Position numbers and translations under genes: made by a program. A DNA stretch of 32,678 nt from UBA7672 sp038326205 (GTDB lineage Bacteria > Pseudomonadota > Alphaproteobacteria > Caulobacterales > Hyphomonadaceae): the NCBI GenBank assembly GCA_038326205.1, contig JBBQJV010000045.1:1-32678 (forward strand). Direction: 5' to 3'. Of this stretch, positions 17,027-23,841 are shown in pieces; positions within the stretch are counted from its first letter, which is position 1; each line of letters opens with the position of its first letter. The notes under the pieces are model-generated. The model worked only from the letters and a program-made list of their open reading frames with translations, had not been told where the DNA came from and did no database searches.

Positions 17027-17722
17027 ATGAAGGATCTGCGCGCCGACCTTCGCGATCTCCATCGCTCGCTGACCCAGACACTGGCGTCAGACGTGGGCCG
17101 CAGCGTGATGTTCATTTCCGCGCGCGCGGGTGAGGGCGTCTCCAGCGTGGCGGCATCGTTCGCCCTGCTGGCCGCTGAACAGGCGCGCCGGGCCGTGTGG
17201 CTGGTCGATCTCGATCTCAAGCGCAACAACCTTTTCAACGCCTTCGCCGTTGGCCCGTTCGCACAAGCCTTCGGCGGCGTTGGTCCGCCTTACTCGGCCT
17301 CGTTGAAGACGCAGCCCTTCTTTACGGTCGAGCCTGAAGACCCCGCGACCGGTGAAGGGCTCGGCCTGTTCACGGCGCACCGCGTTGGCGACACCCGCCT
17401 GATGGTTACGCAGTTTGACTCCACGCGGCTGAGGTCAAACCAGTTCGTTCGCCTTCGTACGCAGCCCTCCTACTGGCAGACCGTGCGCTCGGTCACTGAC
17501 TGGGCGGTGATCGACGCTCCGGCTCTGGAACTGGCAGGCGCGGGTCTCGCCATCGCTTCACAGGTCGACCGCGTTGTCATTGTCGTGCGCGCCGATGGCG
17601 CCTCGCCAGCCGAGGTCGATGAACTCCTTCGCGAAATCGAGGCGCATGGTGGCAAGGTCGATGGCCTTGTGCTCAACCGCCAGAAGGGCGATGCGCGGGT
17701 TGCCGACCGCTTCGCAAGATGA
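17027..17722 (+). CDS. hfsB: CpsD/BY-kinase-like P-loop protein with degenerate Walker A, HfsB-like
   Basis: 231 residues related to the cytoplasmic domain of bacterial tyrosine kinases that work with Wzc-type proteins. The Walker A region reads SARAGEGVSS (31-40), with Val38 where the P-loop lysine should be. The Walker A' motif survives as VDLDLKRN and Walker B as WAVIDAPAL. There is no C-terminal tyrosine cluster. It therefore probably acts as a structural or regulatory partner of HfsA rather than as a kinase (inference). It starts directly after hfsA and overlaps the next gene by 4 bases (ATGA), so the three are one operon. Confidence 0.85.
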   Translation: MKDLRADLRDLHRSLTQTLASDVGRSVMFISARAGEGVSSVAASFALLAAEQARRAVWLVDLDLKRNNLFNAFAVGPFAQAFGGVGPPYSASLKTQPFFTVEPEDPATGEGLGLFTAHRVGDTRLMVTQFDSTRLRSNQFVRLRTQPSYWQTVRSVTDWAVIDAPALELAGAGLAIASQVDRVVIVVRADGASPAEVDELLREIEAHGGKVDGLVLNRQKGDARVADRFAR

Positions 17723-19056
17723 TCGCGCAACAACGCATCAGCCGCCTGGAATACTTGCTCGCCGGTGCTACCTTGTTCATGTTCGCCGAAGCTTTCCTGC
17801 CCCGCCTGCTTGCGCCCGGGCCTGTCGATGCCACAGGCGTCGTCCCGGAAAGCACGTTCCTACGCTTCCTGTGGTTGCCGTTCTACGGCCTGATCGGCAT
17901 CGGACTGGTGATCGCTGCGCGCGATGCTTTCCGAACGATGCTACGCTCGCCATGGCTGGTGATGCTGGCGCTGCTGGCGATTGCATCGGCGATGTGGTCG
18001 GTCGATGCGGAGCTCAGCTTCCGGCGCGGGATAGCCGTCTTCGCCACCACGCTGTTCGGCGTCTATCTCGCCGCGCGGTTCGACTGGATCGGCGCGCTGC
18101 GGCTGCTCGCGTGCGTCTGGCTGCTTCTGATGGCTGCCAGTTTCATAGCGGGTATCGTCGCCCCCGGCTTTGCGCGCATGGCAGAAGTCCACCCCGGAGC
18201 GTGGATGGGCGGTTGGAGCGAGAAGAACGCACTGGGCGGCCATGCCGCGCGCGCATCATTCCTGTTCGCCTTCCTCGCCTGGCGCGATCCTGCTCCGCGC
18301 AAATGGTGGCTGGGCGGTCTCGTACTGTCGCTCGCACTGGTCATGTTGTCGAAGTCCGCGACCGCGCTGCTCGGTACAGCTTTGGGCATCGGTGTGCTGG
18401 CGGCTGCGTGGTGGATGCTGAAGGGGCGCCGCTGGTCGCTCGCGCTGGTGTGGGGCGGGGCAAGCGTCGGCGGCTTGCTCGTACTGATCTACCTAATGGC
18501 GCCCGGTCTTCTGCTCGGCCTGCTTGGTAAGGACGAGACGCTGACAGGGCGTACGGAAATCTGGGCCGAGCTCCTGCGCGCAATCGAACAGAAGCCGGCG
18601 CTGGGTTATGGCTATCTCGCTTTCTGGGGCCTCGATTCAGAGCCGCGTTACTGGTTGCAGCGCGCCGTCGACTGGAATGCGCCGTCCGGACACAATGGCT
18701 GGCTGGATCTTGCTATCTCGCTCGGCCTTGTTGGAGTGGCGCTTTTCCTGATCGACGTGTTGGTGAGCCTGTGCCGAGCTGGCCGGCTGTCACTGGCGTC
18801 GCCCACGGGCGTCTTCGCCATCGGATTTCTCGCGCAGTTCCTGCTGTTCTCGATGTCGGAGAGCATCATGCTGGCGCAGAACAGCGTCCTTTGGGTGAGC
18901 TACGTCGTCGTCTCCGCCAAGCTGGGTCAGCAGGCTCACGCGGCTCAATCGATCACGCCGCACAGCGCAGCGGCGAGCGTGGGCGGGGCAAGAACCGCTC
19001 CGGCTTCGGCGGCGCGAGCGGCCAGTTCCTCGATCAGGTCCGTCGGCGCTCCGTAA
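17719..19056 (+). CDS. hfsC: O-antigen ligase/Wzy-type polysaccharide polymerase, HfsC-like
   Basis: 445 residues with ten or more hydrophobic segments and the Wzy/WaaL-family features: a large periplasmic loop with LTGRTEIWAELLRAIEQKPA and GYGYLAFWGL, then the histidine motif SGHNGWLDLAISLGLVG. Such proteins join lipid-linked repeat units in the periplasm. Position after hfsA and hfsB, with a 4-base overlap, matches HfsC of the holdfast locus. The last roughly 37 codons (AAQSITPHSAAASVGGARTA onward) lie opposite the 3' end of the convergent hfsH gene and look like low-complexity antisense readthrough, so the functional protein may effectively end near residue 410. Confidence 0.87.
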   Translation: MIAQQRISRLEYLLAGATLFMFAEAFLPRLLAPGPVDATGVVPESTFLRFLWLPFYGLIGIGLVIAARDAFRTMLRSPWLVMLALLAIASAMWSVDAELSFRRGIAVFATTLFGVYLAARFDWIGALRLLACVWLLLMAASFIAGIVAPGFARMAEVHPGAWMGGWSEKNALGGHAARASFLFAFLAWRDPAPRKWWLGGLVLSLALVMLSKSATALLGTALGIGVLAAAWWMLKGRRWSLALVWGGASVGGLLVLIYLMAPGLLLGLLGKDETLTGRTEIWAELLRAIEQKPALGYGYLAFWGLDSEPRYWLQRAVDWNAPSGHNGWLDLAISLGLVGVALFLIDVLVSLCRAGRLSLASPTGVFAIGFLAQFLLFSMSESIMLAQNSVLWVSYVVVSAKLGQQAHAAQSITPHSAAASVGGARTAPASAARAASSSIRSVGAP

Positions 19057-19715
19057 TCCGTGGGCGATGCGCCCACATCGTGCGTGAAGAAGAACAGCCA
19101 GCCCCTCTGTGCCAGGCACAACTTCAACGCGGCAAGCGCCCGCCTTCTATGCATGGCGGACGCGCCCAGTTCCACTGCACGTAACTGGCTGCGATCGGCG
19201 GCGCCGCTGTTCACGCCTGCCAGTACACCACGTCCCGTGGCGAAAACATCGCCCACCCAGCGCTTTGCCGCATAGCTGGTTTCGCCGTATGGAAACGCGA
19301 AGGCGGAAACGTGGTCGTCATGTCCTGCCTCCGACAAGGCGACCAGGTTCTCGCCGATGTCGCGCTCCATTTTCGACAGCGGGTCGCGCGCGCAATCGAG
19401 ATGGGTGTGCGAATGAGCGCCGATCTCGTGGCGCCGCGTGCGCAGTTCGGCCAAGGTATCGGCGTCGAACATCTCGCCCATCACCGGGCTGCGCTGGCCG
19501 AGGAAGGAGGTGCAAGCATAGAAGCCGGCAAGTCCGTTGTGTTTCTCGATCACGTCTGCGCCGTTCAGCGCGGATTTTGGAAAATCATCAAAGGTGAATG
19601 TCACGACCGGGCGATCAGGTGCGACATTGGCTTCGCACGCACGGCGCCACTGCACGACGCGTCTCTGCGCCTTGGCGATTGGCTTCCGCGAGGGCGCGTA
19701 GCTCCACGAAGGCAT
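18945..19715 (-). CDS. hfsH: Polysaccharide deacetylase, HfsH-like
   Basis: 256 residues of the NodB-type carbohydrate esterase 4 family. Motif 1 is TFDDFP with Asp43-Asp44, motif 2 is HSHTH (His101, His105) giving the metal ligands, and motif 3 appears as FAFPYGE. No signal peptide is seen, so it should act in the cytoplasm on lipid-linked precursors, as proposed for HfsH, where deacetylation of N-acetylhexosamine gives the adhesin positive charge. It starts directly after the GT2 stop with no gap, so it is co-transcribed with hfsG. It overlaps the 3' end of hfsC by 112 bases on the opposite strand. Confidence 0.9.
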   Translation of the reverse strand: MPSWSYAPSRKPIAKAQRRVVQWRRACEANVAPDRPVVTFTFDDFPKSALNGADVIEKHNGLAGFYACTSFLGQRSPVMGEMFDADTLAELRTRRHEIGAHSHTHLDCARDPLSKMERDIGENLVALSEAGHDDHVSAFAFPYGETSYAAKRWVGDVFATGRGVLAGVNSGAADRSQLRAVELGASAMHRRRALAALKLCLAQRGWLFFFTHDVGASPTDYGAPTDLIEELAARAAEAGAVLAPPTLAAALCGVID

Positions 19716-20690
19716 CTATAATGCCTCCGCGTAGACCAGCGCACGCCATGTCTTCAACGCCCGCCCGCGAAGCGCCAATGGTAGCACGCGTGTGCACGCC
19801 AACACTGCGGCGGTGGTCCTCAATGCTTTGCGCATCGGCAGCTTGCCAAGGCGCTGTGCATACCGGAACAGAGCCATCCGCTTCACTGCGGCGGGATGAC
19901 GGATCGCCATGCGGGCGAAATTCGGCCCCGACCGGGCGTACTTCGCCATCAGGGCAGCATCGGACTCAAGCCCGAGATGCGTAGCGGTATTGTCGATATG
20001 GATCACCGGAAACTGCTTCTCGAGGCGCAAGCCCCAGTCGGTATCTTCCCAGCCCCAGCCGGCGAAGGCTTCGTCGAACGGACATGCGGCGAGGACGTCA
20101 CGATGGATCAGGACGTTGGATGAAAACACGAAGCGTCCAGGCGCCGTTCGGCGGGTTGCGGCATCGAAGCATTCAGACGTGATTGCCTGCCAGCGATGCA
20201 GATTCGTCGCCGAAGAACGCGGCGCTGACGCCAGCGAATAGCCGCCCACGATGACGGCAGGGCGGCCTGCGGCTTCCACCGCGTCGAAATACGCTTCCAG
20301 GAAGCGTGGGCCGTCCGGCATCATGTCGGCGTCGAGCAGCAGGATCCATTCGCCGCGAGCGTGTCGTGTCGCCGCGTTGCGGGCAGCCGAGCGCCCACGG
20401 TTCATAGCGCCGGCGACGATGCGGACTGCAGCTGTCGTGTGCCCCGCGCGGTGCATCAAGTGCGTCAGCATATCTGTGTCGCCGCTGCCGTCGTCATAGA
20501 AAATTATCTCGACGAGCGCGGAAAGTTTGCAGGCGGCGATCGCATCCATCAGCGCGGAGACGTCATAGCGGTAGACCGGCACACACACCGAAATGCAGGC
20601 GGCAGCGCCGCGCCAGTAAAGGTTTTCGTGAATGTACTCGGCGGGTAGCTGAGGTAATGAGGTGTCGCTCACAGGCTGGGCGGCGGTCAT
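19716..20690 (-). CDS. hfsG: Family 2 glycosyltransferase, HfsG-like
   Basis: 324 residues with a GT-A fold: ISVCVPVYRYDV opens the nucleotide-binding domain, DDGS is at 66-69, the metal-binding DAD motif is Asp120-Ala-Asp122 in WILLLDADMMPDG, and a GWGWEDTDWGLRLE segment carries the usual acidic catalytic region. It would add a sugar, probably an N-acetylhexosamine if it is true HfsG, to the undecaprenyl-linked intermediate on the cytoplasmic face. It lies 2 bases after hfsE and 0 bases before hfsH, forming a tight operon. The name rests on family and order; sugar specificity cannot be read from sequence. Confidence 0.88.
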   Translation of the reverse strand: MTAAQPVSDTSLPQLPAEYIHENLYWRGAAACISVCVPVYRYDVSALMDAIAACKLSALVEIIFYDDGSGDTDMLTHLMHRAGHTTAAVRIVAGAMNRGRSAARNAATRHARGEWILLLDADMMPDGPRFLEAYFDAVEAAGRPAVIVGGYSLASAPRSSATNLHRWQAITSECFDAATRRTAPGRFVFSSNVLIHRDVLAACPFDEAFAGWGWEDTDWGLRLEKQFPVIHIDNTATHLGLESDAALMAKYARSGPNFARMAIRHPAAVKRMALFRYAQRLGKLPMRKALRTTAAVLACTRVLPLALRGRALKTWRALVYAEAL

Positions 20691-20692
20691 CG

Positions 20693-22198
20693 CTAGCGGC
20701 TCCTGTCGCGATCGCCGAGCAGGCAGGGGATCGTCTTCAGGCTGATCCAGACGTCCAGCCAGACCGAGGCGCGGTTGACGTATTCCATGTCCAGGCGCAC
20801 GCGCTCGCGCACTTCGTTCGCCGTATGGCAGGGGCCGCGCGATCCGTTGACCTGTGCCCAGCCGGTCATGCCCGGCTTCATGCGGTGGCGGTGCGCATAG
20901 TCGCCCACGGTGCGCATCACTTCGATGGAGCCAGCGGTCATGCCGACGGCGTGTGGGCGCGGTCCTACGATCGACATCTCGCCTTTGAGGACATTGAAGA
21001 TCTGCGGAAGTTCATCGAGGCTGGTCGCACGCAGGAACCGGCCGATGGGGGTGATGCGCGGATCATTGTGCGTCGTCTGAGTGATGATGCCTTCCTCGGC
21101 GGCTTTGTCCGGACGCATGGTCCGGAACTTCCAGACGTAGATGACTTCGTTGTTGAAGCCATGCCGCTTCTGTCGGAACAAGACCGGGCCCTTGTTGTCG
21201 AGCCGGATCAGTAGGCTGATCACCAGCATGGGGATGGCGAGCACGATGGCGGCAAGGCTCGCAACTCCAAGATCGAAGGCCCGTTTTAGGGTTGCACGGC
21301 GAACATCTTTAGGCGCGCCGGAAACATAGGCGGCAGGCGCATCGACGACTCGCGCCAGCGATGTGTGCTCTGGATTGAAGCCGTCGAGATCGAGGACCAG
21401 GATGATTTCGTGGGGAAGGTTACGGATGCGGTCGATCAGTTCCCGCACGCGCGCCTGTGCGGTCGAGGTGACGGTCACCACGATGCGATCGATTTCTGGC
21501 AGGCGCTCCCACGTGAGAAGGTCATCTACAGCGCCGAGATGAGGCGTGTCGCCCATCATGGTTGCGACCGTGCGATTGGCGCGATCATCGAAATAGCCAA
21601 CGATGTTGAGTTCGCGCTCGCTGACATTGCGGGACACGATGCGCGCAGCCGCCTGTGTCGCGCCGACGATAACCACATTGTCGGACAGATGCCCTTTGCG
21701 CGTGGCTGCACGGATTATGCCCAGATAATTCGCGTGCAGCGAGGCTATCGCGAGCGCGTTGACGGCGCAGATATTGATCAGCAGAGACGGCAGCGGAAAT
21801 GCGATCAGGAAGGCGAGTAGCACAGTCAGGCAGAGGCCCAGCGCGGCTCCTACAACCGCGCGCAGTAAATGCTCTGCGACGGCCTCCGCATACCGAAAAC
21901 GATAGCCGCCCGCCATCCAGATACCGGCGACGACCGTGGCTGGCATCAAGAAGAGAGGGAGCGCCAACAACACGGGCAAACCCCAGACGTCCAGCCCGGC
22001 CGAATAGGCAAGCGAGAGCGTAACGGTGTAGAGCGCGATAACGTCAATCAAGCGCGCGATGATCCGCAGGGTGCTGCGATCTATCAGGCGTCTTCGGCGC
22101 GTCATTCGCGCTGGCGTGAGTGCGCTGGCGTCGCTTTCGCGACGTCCCGCGGTTACCGCCTTTGGGCGGTCCGCCCACGCTAGTCTTTCTCCACGCAT
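20693..22198 (-). CDS. hfsE: Undecaprenyl-phosphate sugar phosphotransferase (initiating enzyme), HfsE-like
   Basis: 501 residues of the polyisoprenyl-phosphate hexose-1-phosphate transferase family (WcaJ/PssY type). Four N-terminal membrane helices (about 46-160) precede a Rossmann-like cytoplasmic domain (VVIVGATQAAARIVSRNV) and the C-terminal catalytic bacterial sugar-transferase domain with KRAFDLGVAS, VWKFRTM, SLDELPQIFNVLKGEMSIVG and GPRP. It moves a sugar phosphate from a nucleotide sugar to undecaprenyl phosphate, the first step of repeat-unit synthesis. An inner ATG at codon 32 could be the true start. It heads the hfsE-hfsG-hfsH operon; hfsF, which follows hfsE in Caulobacter, is missing here. 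Confidence 0.9.
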   Translation of the reverse strand: MRGERLAWADRPKAVTAGRRESDASALTPARMTRRRRLIDRSTLRIIARLIDVIALYTVTLSLAYSAGLDVWGLPVLLALPLFLMPATVVAGIWMAGGYRFRYAEAVAEHLLRAVVGAALGLCLTVLLAFLIAFPLPSLLINICAVNALAIASLHANYLGIIRAATRKGHLSDNVVIVGATQAAARIVSRNVSERELNIVGYFDDRANRTVATMMGDTPHLGAVDDLLTWERLPEIDRIVVTVTSTAQARVRELIDRIRNLPHEIILVLDLDGFNPEHTSLARVVDAPAAYVSGAPKDVRRATLKRAFDLGVASLAAIVLAIPMLVISLLIRLDNKGPVLFRQKRHGFNNEVIYVWKFRTMRPDKAAEEGIITQTTHNDPRITPIGRFLRATSLDELPQIFNVLKGEMSIVGPRPHAVGMTAGSIEVMRTVGDYAHRHRMKPGMTGWAQVNGSRGPCHTANEVRERVRLDMEYVNRASVWLDVWISLKTIPCLLGDRDRSR

Positions 22199-22239
22199 GT
22201 CTGTCCAGTGGTTCGAAAGGTCGCCCCAAGGCTCGAAAC

Positions 22240-22741
22240 CTACCGGAACAGGGTCAAAACGGCCTTCAGACGATCGGTGAAATTCGATCGAGTTCGCCTC
22301 CCCGAAACCAGCAATTCCTCTGCCATGATGATCAGGCAGACCAGCCCCGTCGCGAAAAAACAGTCGCGGAAGGCCAGCAGTTGCGCGCTTGCCCAGATCG
22401 CCGCCGCCAACTGGTTCAGCGCGCCTGTCGTGGCTTCGATGGGCCTACGGCTGCCGTCCGAAAGGCCGCCAGACAACTTTCCCAGTGCGACGATTGCTTC
22501 GGTGTTGCCCGTATTGAGTTGCCGCAGCAGCGCGTCTTCGTGAAACGCGCTGCGGTGTTGAAGTGGGGCGGAGAGCGCAGCGACGCCTGGCACGCCACCG
22601 GTCTGAGTGAGAAGCGTTGCTGCTGGCGCCGCCGACGCGAGCATGCCCCCCCAAATATCGCAGGTCGCATATCGCGGCGTTCGCCGCCGGCATGGTGAGG
22701 CCGACGTTTGCTCGCCCCATCGCCAGCGCCCCGGCGGTCAT
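22240..22741 (-). pseudogene. Remnant of a DHA2/EmrB-like MFS exporter, C-terminal part
   Basis: The frame ending at 22240 encodes PLQHRSAFHEDALLRQLN, then ALNQLAAAIWASAQLLAFRD followed by a hydrophobic CFFATGLVCLIIMAEELL, which resembles the last loop and helix of 14-helix drug:H+ antiporters. The preceding part, PAANAAICDLRYLGG, resembles the helix before it but is in another frame; removing one G from the 7-G run at 22646-22652 joins the two. The N-terminal two thirds of such a transporter are absent, since the redoxin gene ends at 22797. So this is a truncated and frameshifted leftover, not a working gene. Moderately sure. Confidence 0.5.
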
Positions 22742-22796
22742 CCGCAGGCGCGATTCAGAGAATATTGGACAACCCCGAGTTGCTGAACTGGAGCGC

Positions 22797-23663
22797 TCAG
22801 CTCTTGCGGTTGTCGAACACCAGGATGCAGCCTTCCGGAGCGATGTATGACGGCGTCACCGTCTTGCCGCTCAGCATGGCGTCGATCACGTCACCGACAT
22901 ACTGATGATCGGCCTTGGCGCGCGCGCGGCCATAGGTGACCCGGTCGTTGATCGGGCCCTGATAGAGAATTTTCCAGGTGCCAGGCTGGATCACCAGCGT
23001 CTCGGTGGCGCGCTCCACGCCGAGCGGTTCGCCGACAGACTGGTCGGTGTCCTTCAGGACCGGAATGGTCGATCCGAAGCTCTTCACCTCTTCCGCAATG
23101 GCTTTCGGCGTGTCGTAAAGGTTGGAGTTGAGCATTAGGAACTTGACGCCCTTGGCCTCATATTTTGCCTGCATGTCCTTGAAATCGGGCTGGAGCTGCT
23201 GGCCGATCGGGCAGCCCTTGGTGTGCATGGTCAGCACGATCGCCTTCGCGTCGGTCATTTTATAAAGCTCGAAGAGTTTGCCGTTCTGGTCGGCGAGCTT
23301 GAAATTCTTGATCTTGTTGATCGGAAGCGTGTGGCCCGTCACGGCGGCTGCGTTGACGGCGTATTGCTGCTGCTCAGGCGCAAGAACGGGCGCTGGGGCT
23401 GGCGCGACGGCCGGTTTGGGGGCGTCCGCAGGCGCCATAGCGTGCGCCGAGTGATCCATCGCCGACATATCCATACCCGCCATGTCGGTGGCGGCGGCCG
23501 GCGCAGGGGCTGACATCGAAACGGGCTGGGCTTCCATCGTCGGCGCAATTGCGACCTGAGCGGCGGGTTCCACAGCAGCAGCGGGAGATGCATTGGGGGA
23601 GCAGGCGGTGAAGGTGAGGGTCAGGGCGGAAACGGCCGTGGTGGAGAGGATTTTTGCAAGCAT
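22797..23663 (-). CDS. Redoxin-domain lipoprotein with Met/His-rich linker
   Basis: 288 residues. A lipoprotein signal ends at Cys21 (TFTAC). It is followed by an Ala/Pro-rich linker containing DMAGMDMSAMDHSAHAM (60-76), a Met/His pattern seen in periplasmic copper-binding proteins. The C-terminal thioredoxin-fold domain (about 110-288) resembles the AhpC/TSA redoxin group, with Cys151 in HTKGCPIGQQL and a second Cys279 near the end (APEGCILVF). It probably sits in the periplasm as a thiol reductase or peroxidase. AAGGA lies 9 bases before the chosen ATG; the frame continues upstream to 23699 without signal features. It follows the receptor gene on the same strand, beyond a terminator-like hairpin. 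Confidence 0.82.
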   Translation of the reverse strand: MLAKILSTTAVSALTLTFTACSPNASPAAAVEPAAQVAIAPTMEAQPVSMSAPAPAAATDMAGMDMSAMDHSAHAMAPADAPKPAVAPAPAPVLAPEQQQYAVNAAAVTGHTLPINKIKNFKLADQNGKLFELYKMTDAKAIVLTMHTKGCPIGQQLQPDFKDMQAKYEAKGVKFLMLNSNLYDTPKAIAEEVKSFGSTIPVLKDTDQSVGEPLGVERATETLVIQPGTWKILYQGPINDRVTYGRARAKADHQYVGDVIDAMLSGKTVTPSYIAPEGCILVFDNRKS

Positions 23664-23787
23664 GGGGCGTTTTCCTTCTTTTTCTTGCCGGGAGGACAAG
23701 GCGCATTATCCGGCAATGCCCTGACAGCGTCAAACGACGACGGCGCCAGCACACTCCCTTGTGTTCGGTATTGAACGGGCGCCCAAA

Positions 23788-23815
23788 CGAAAACAGGCGG
23801 CCGAAGCCGCCTGTT
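23788..23815 (-). terminator. Rho-independent terminator of the TonB receptor gene
   Basis: On the minus strand AACAGGCGGC and GCCGCCTGTT form a 10-bp GC-rich stem (23792-23815) around a TTCG loop, followed by a short T-rich stretch (TTTTCGTTT). It lies 27 bases after the receptor stop. On the plus strand a T5 run also follows the stem after a few bases, so it may work both ways. Confidence 0.75.
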
Positions 23816-23841
23816 CCCGCTTTTTACTACAGTCGCGAAAG

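Noticed and set aside
22760..22796. Hairpin after the redoxin gene as a terminator
   Set aside because: Only a 4-bp CAAC/GTTG stem is found, with no T-run.
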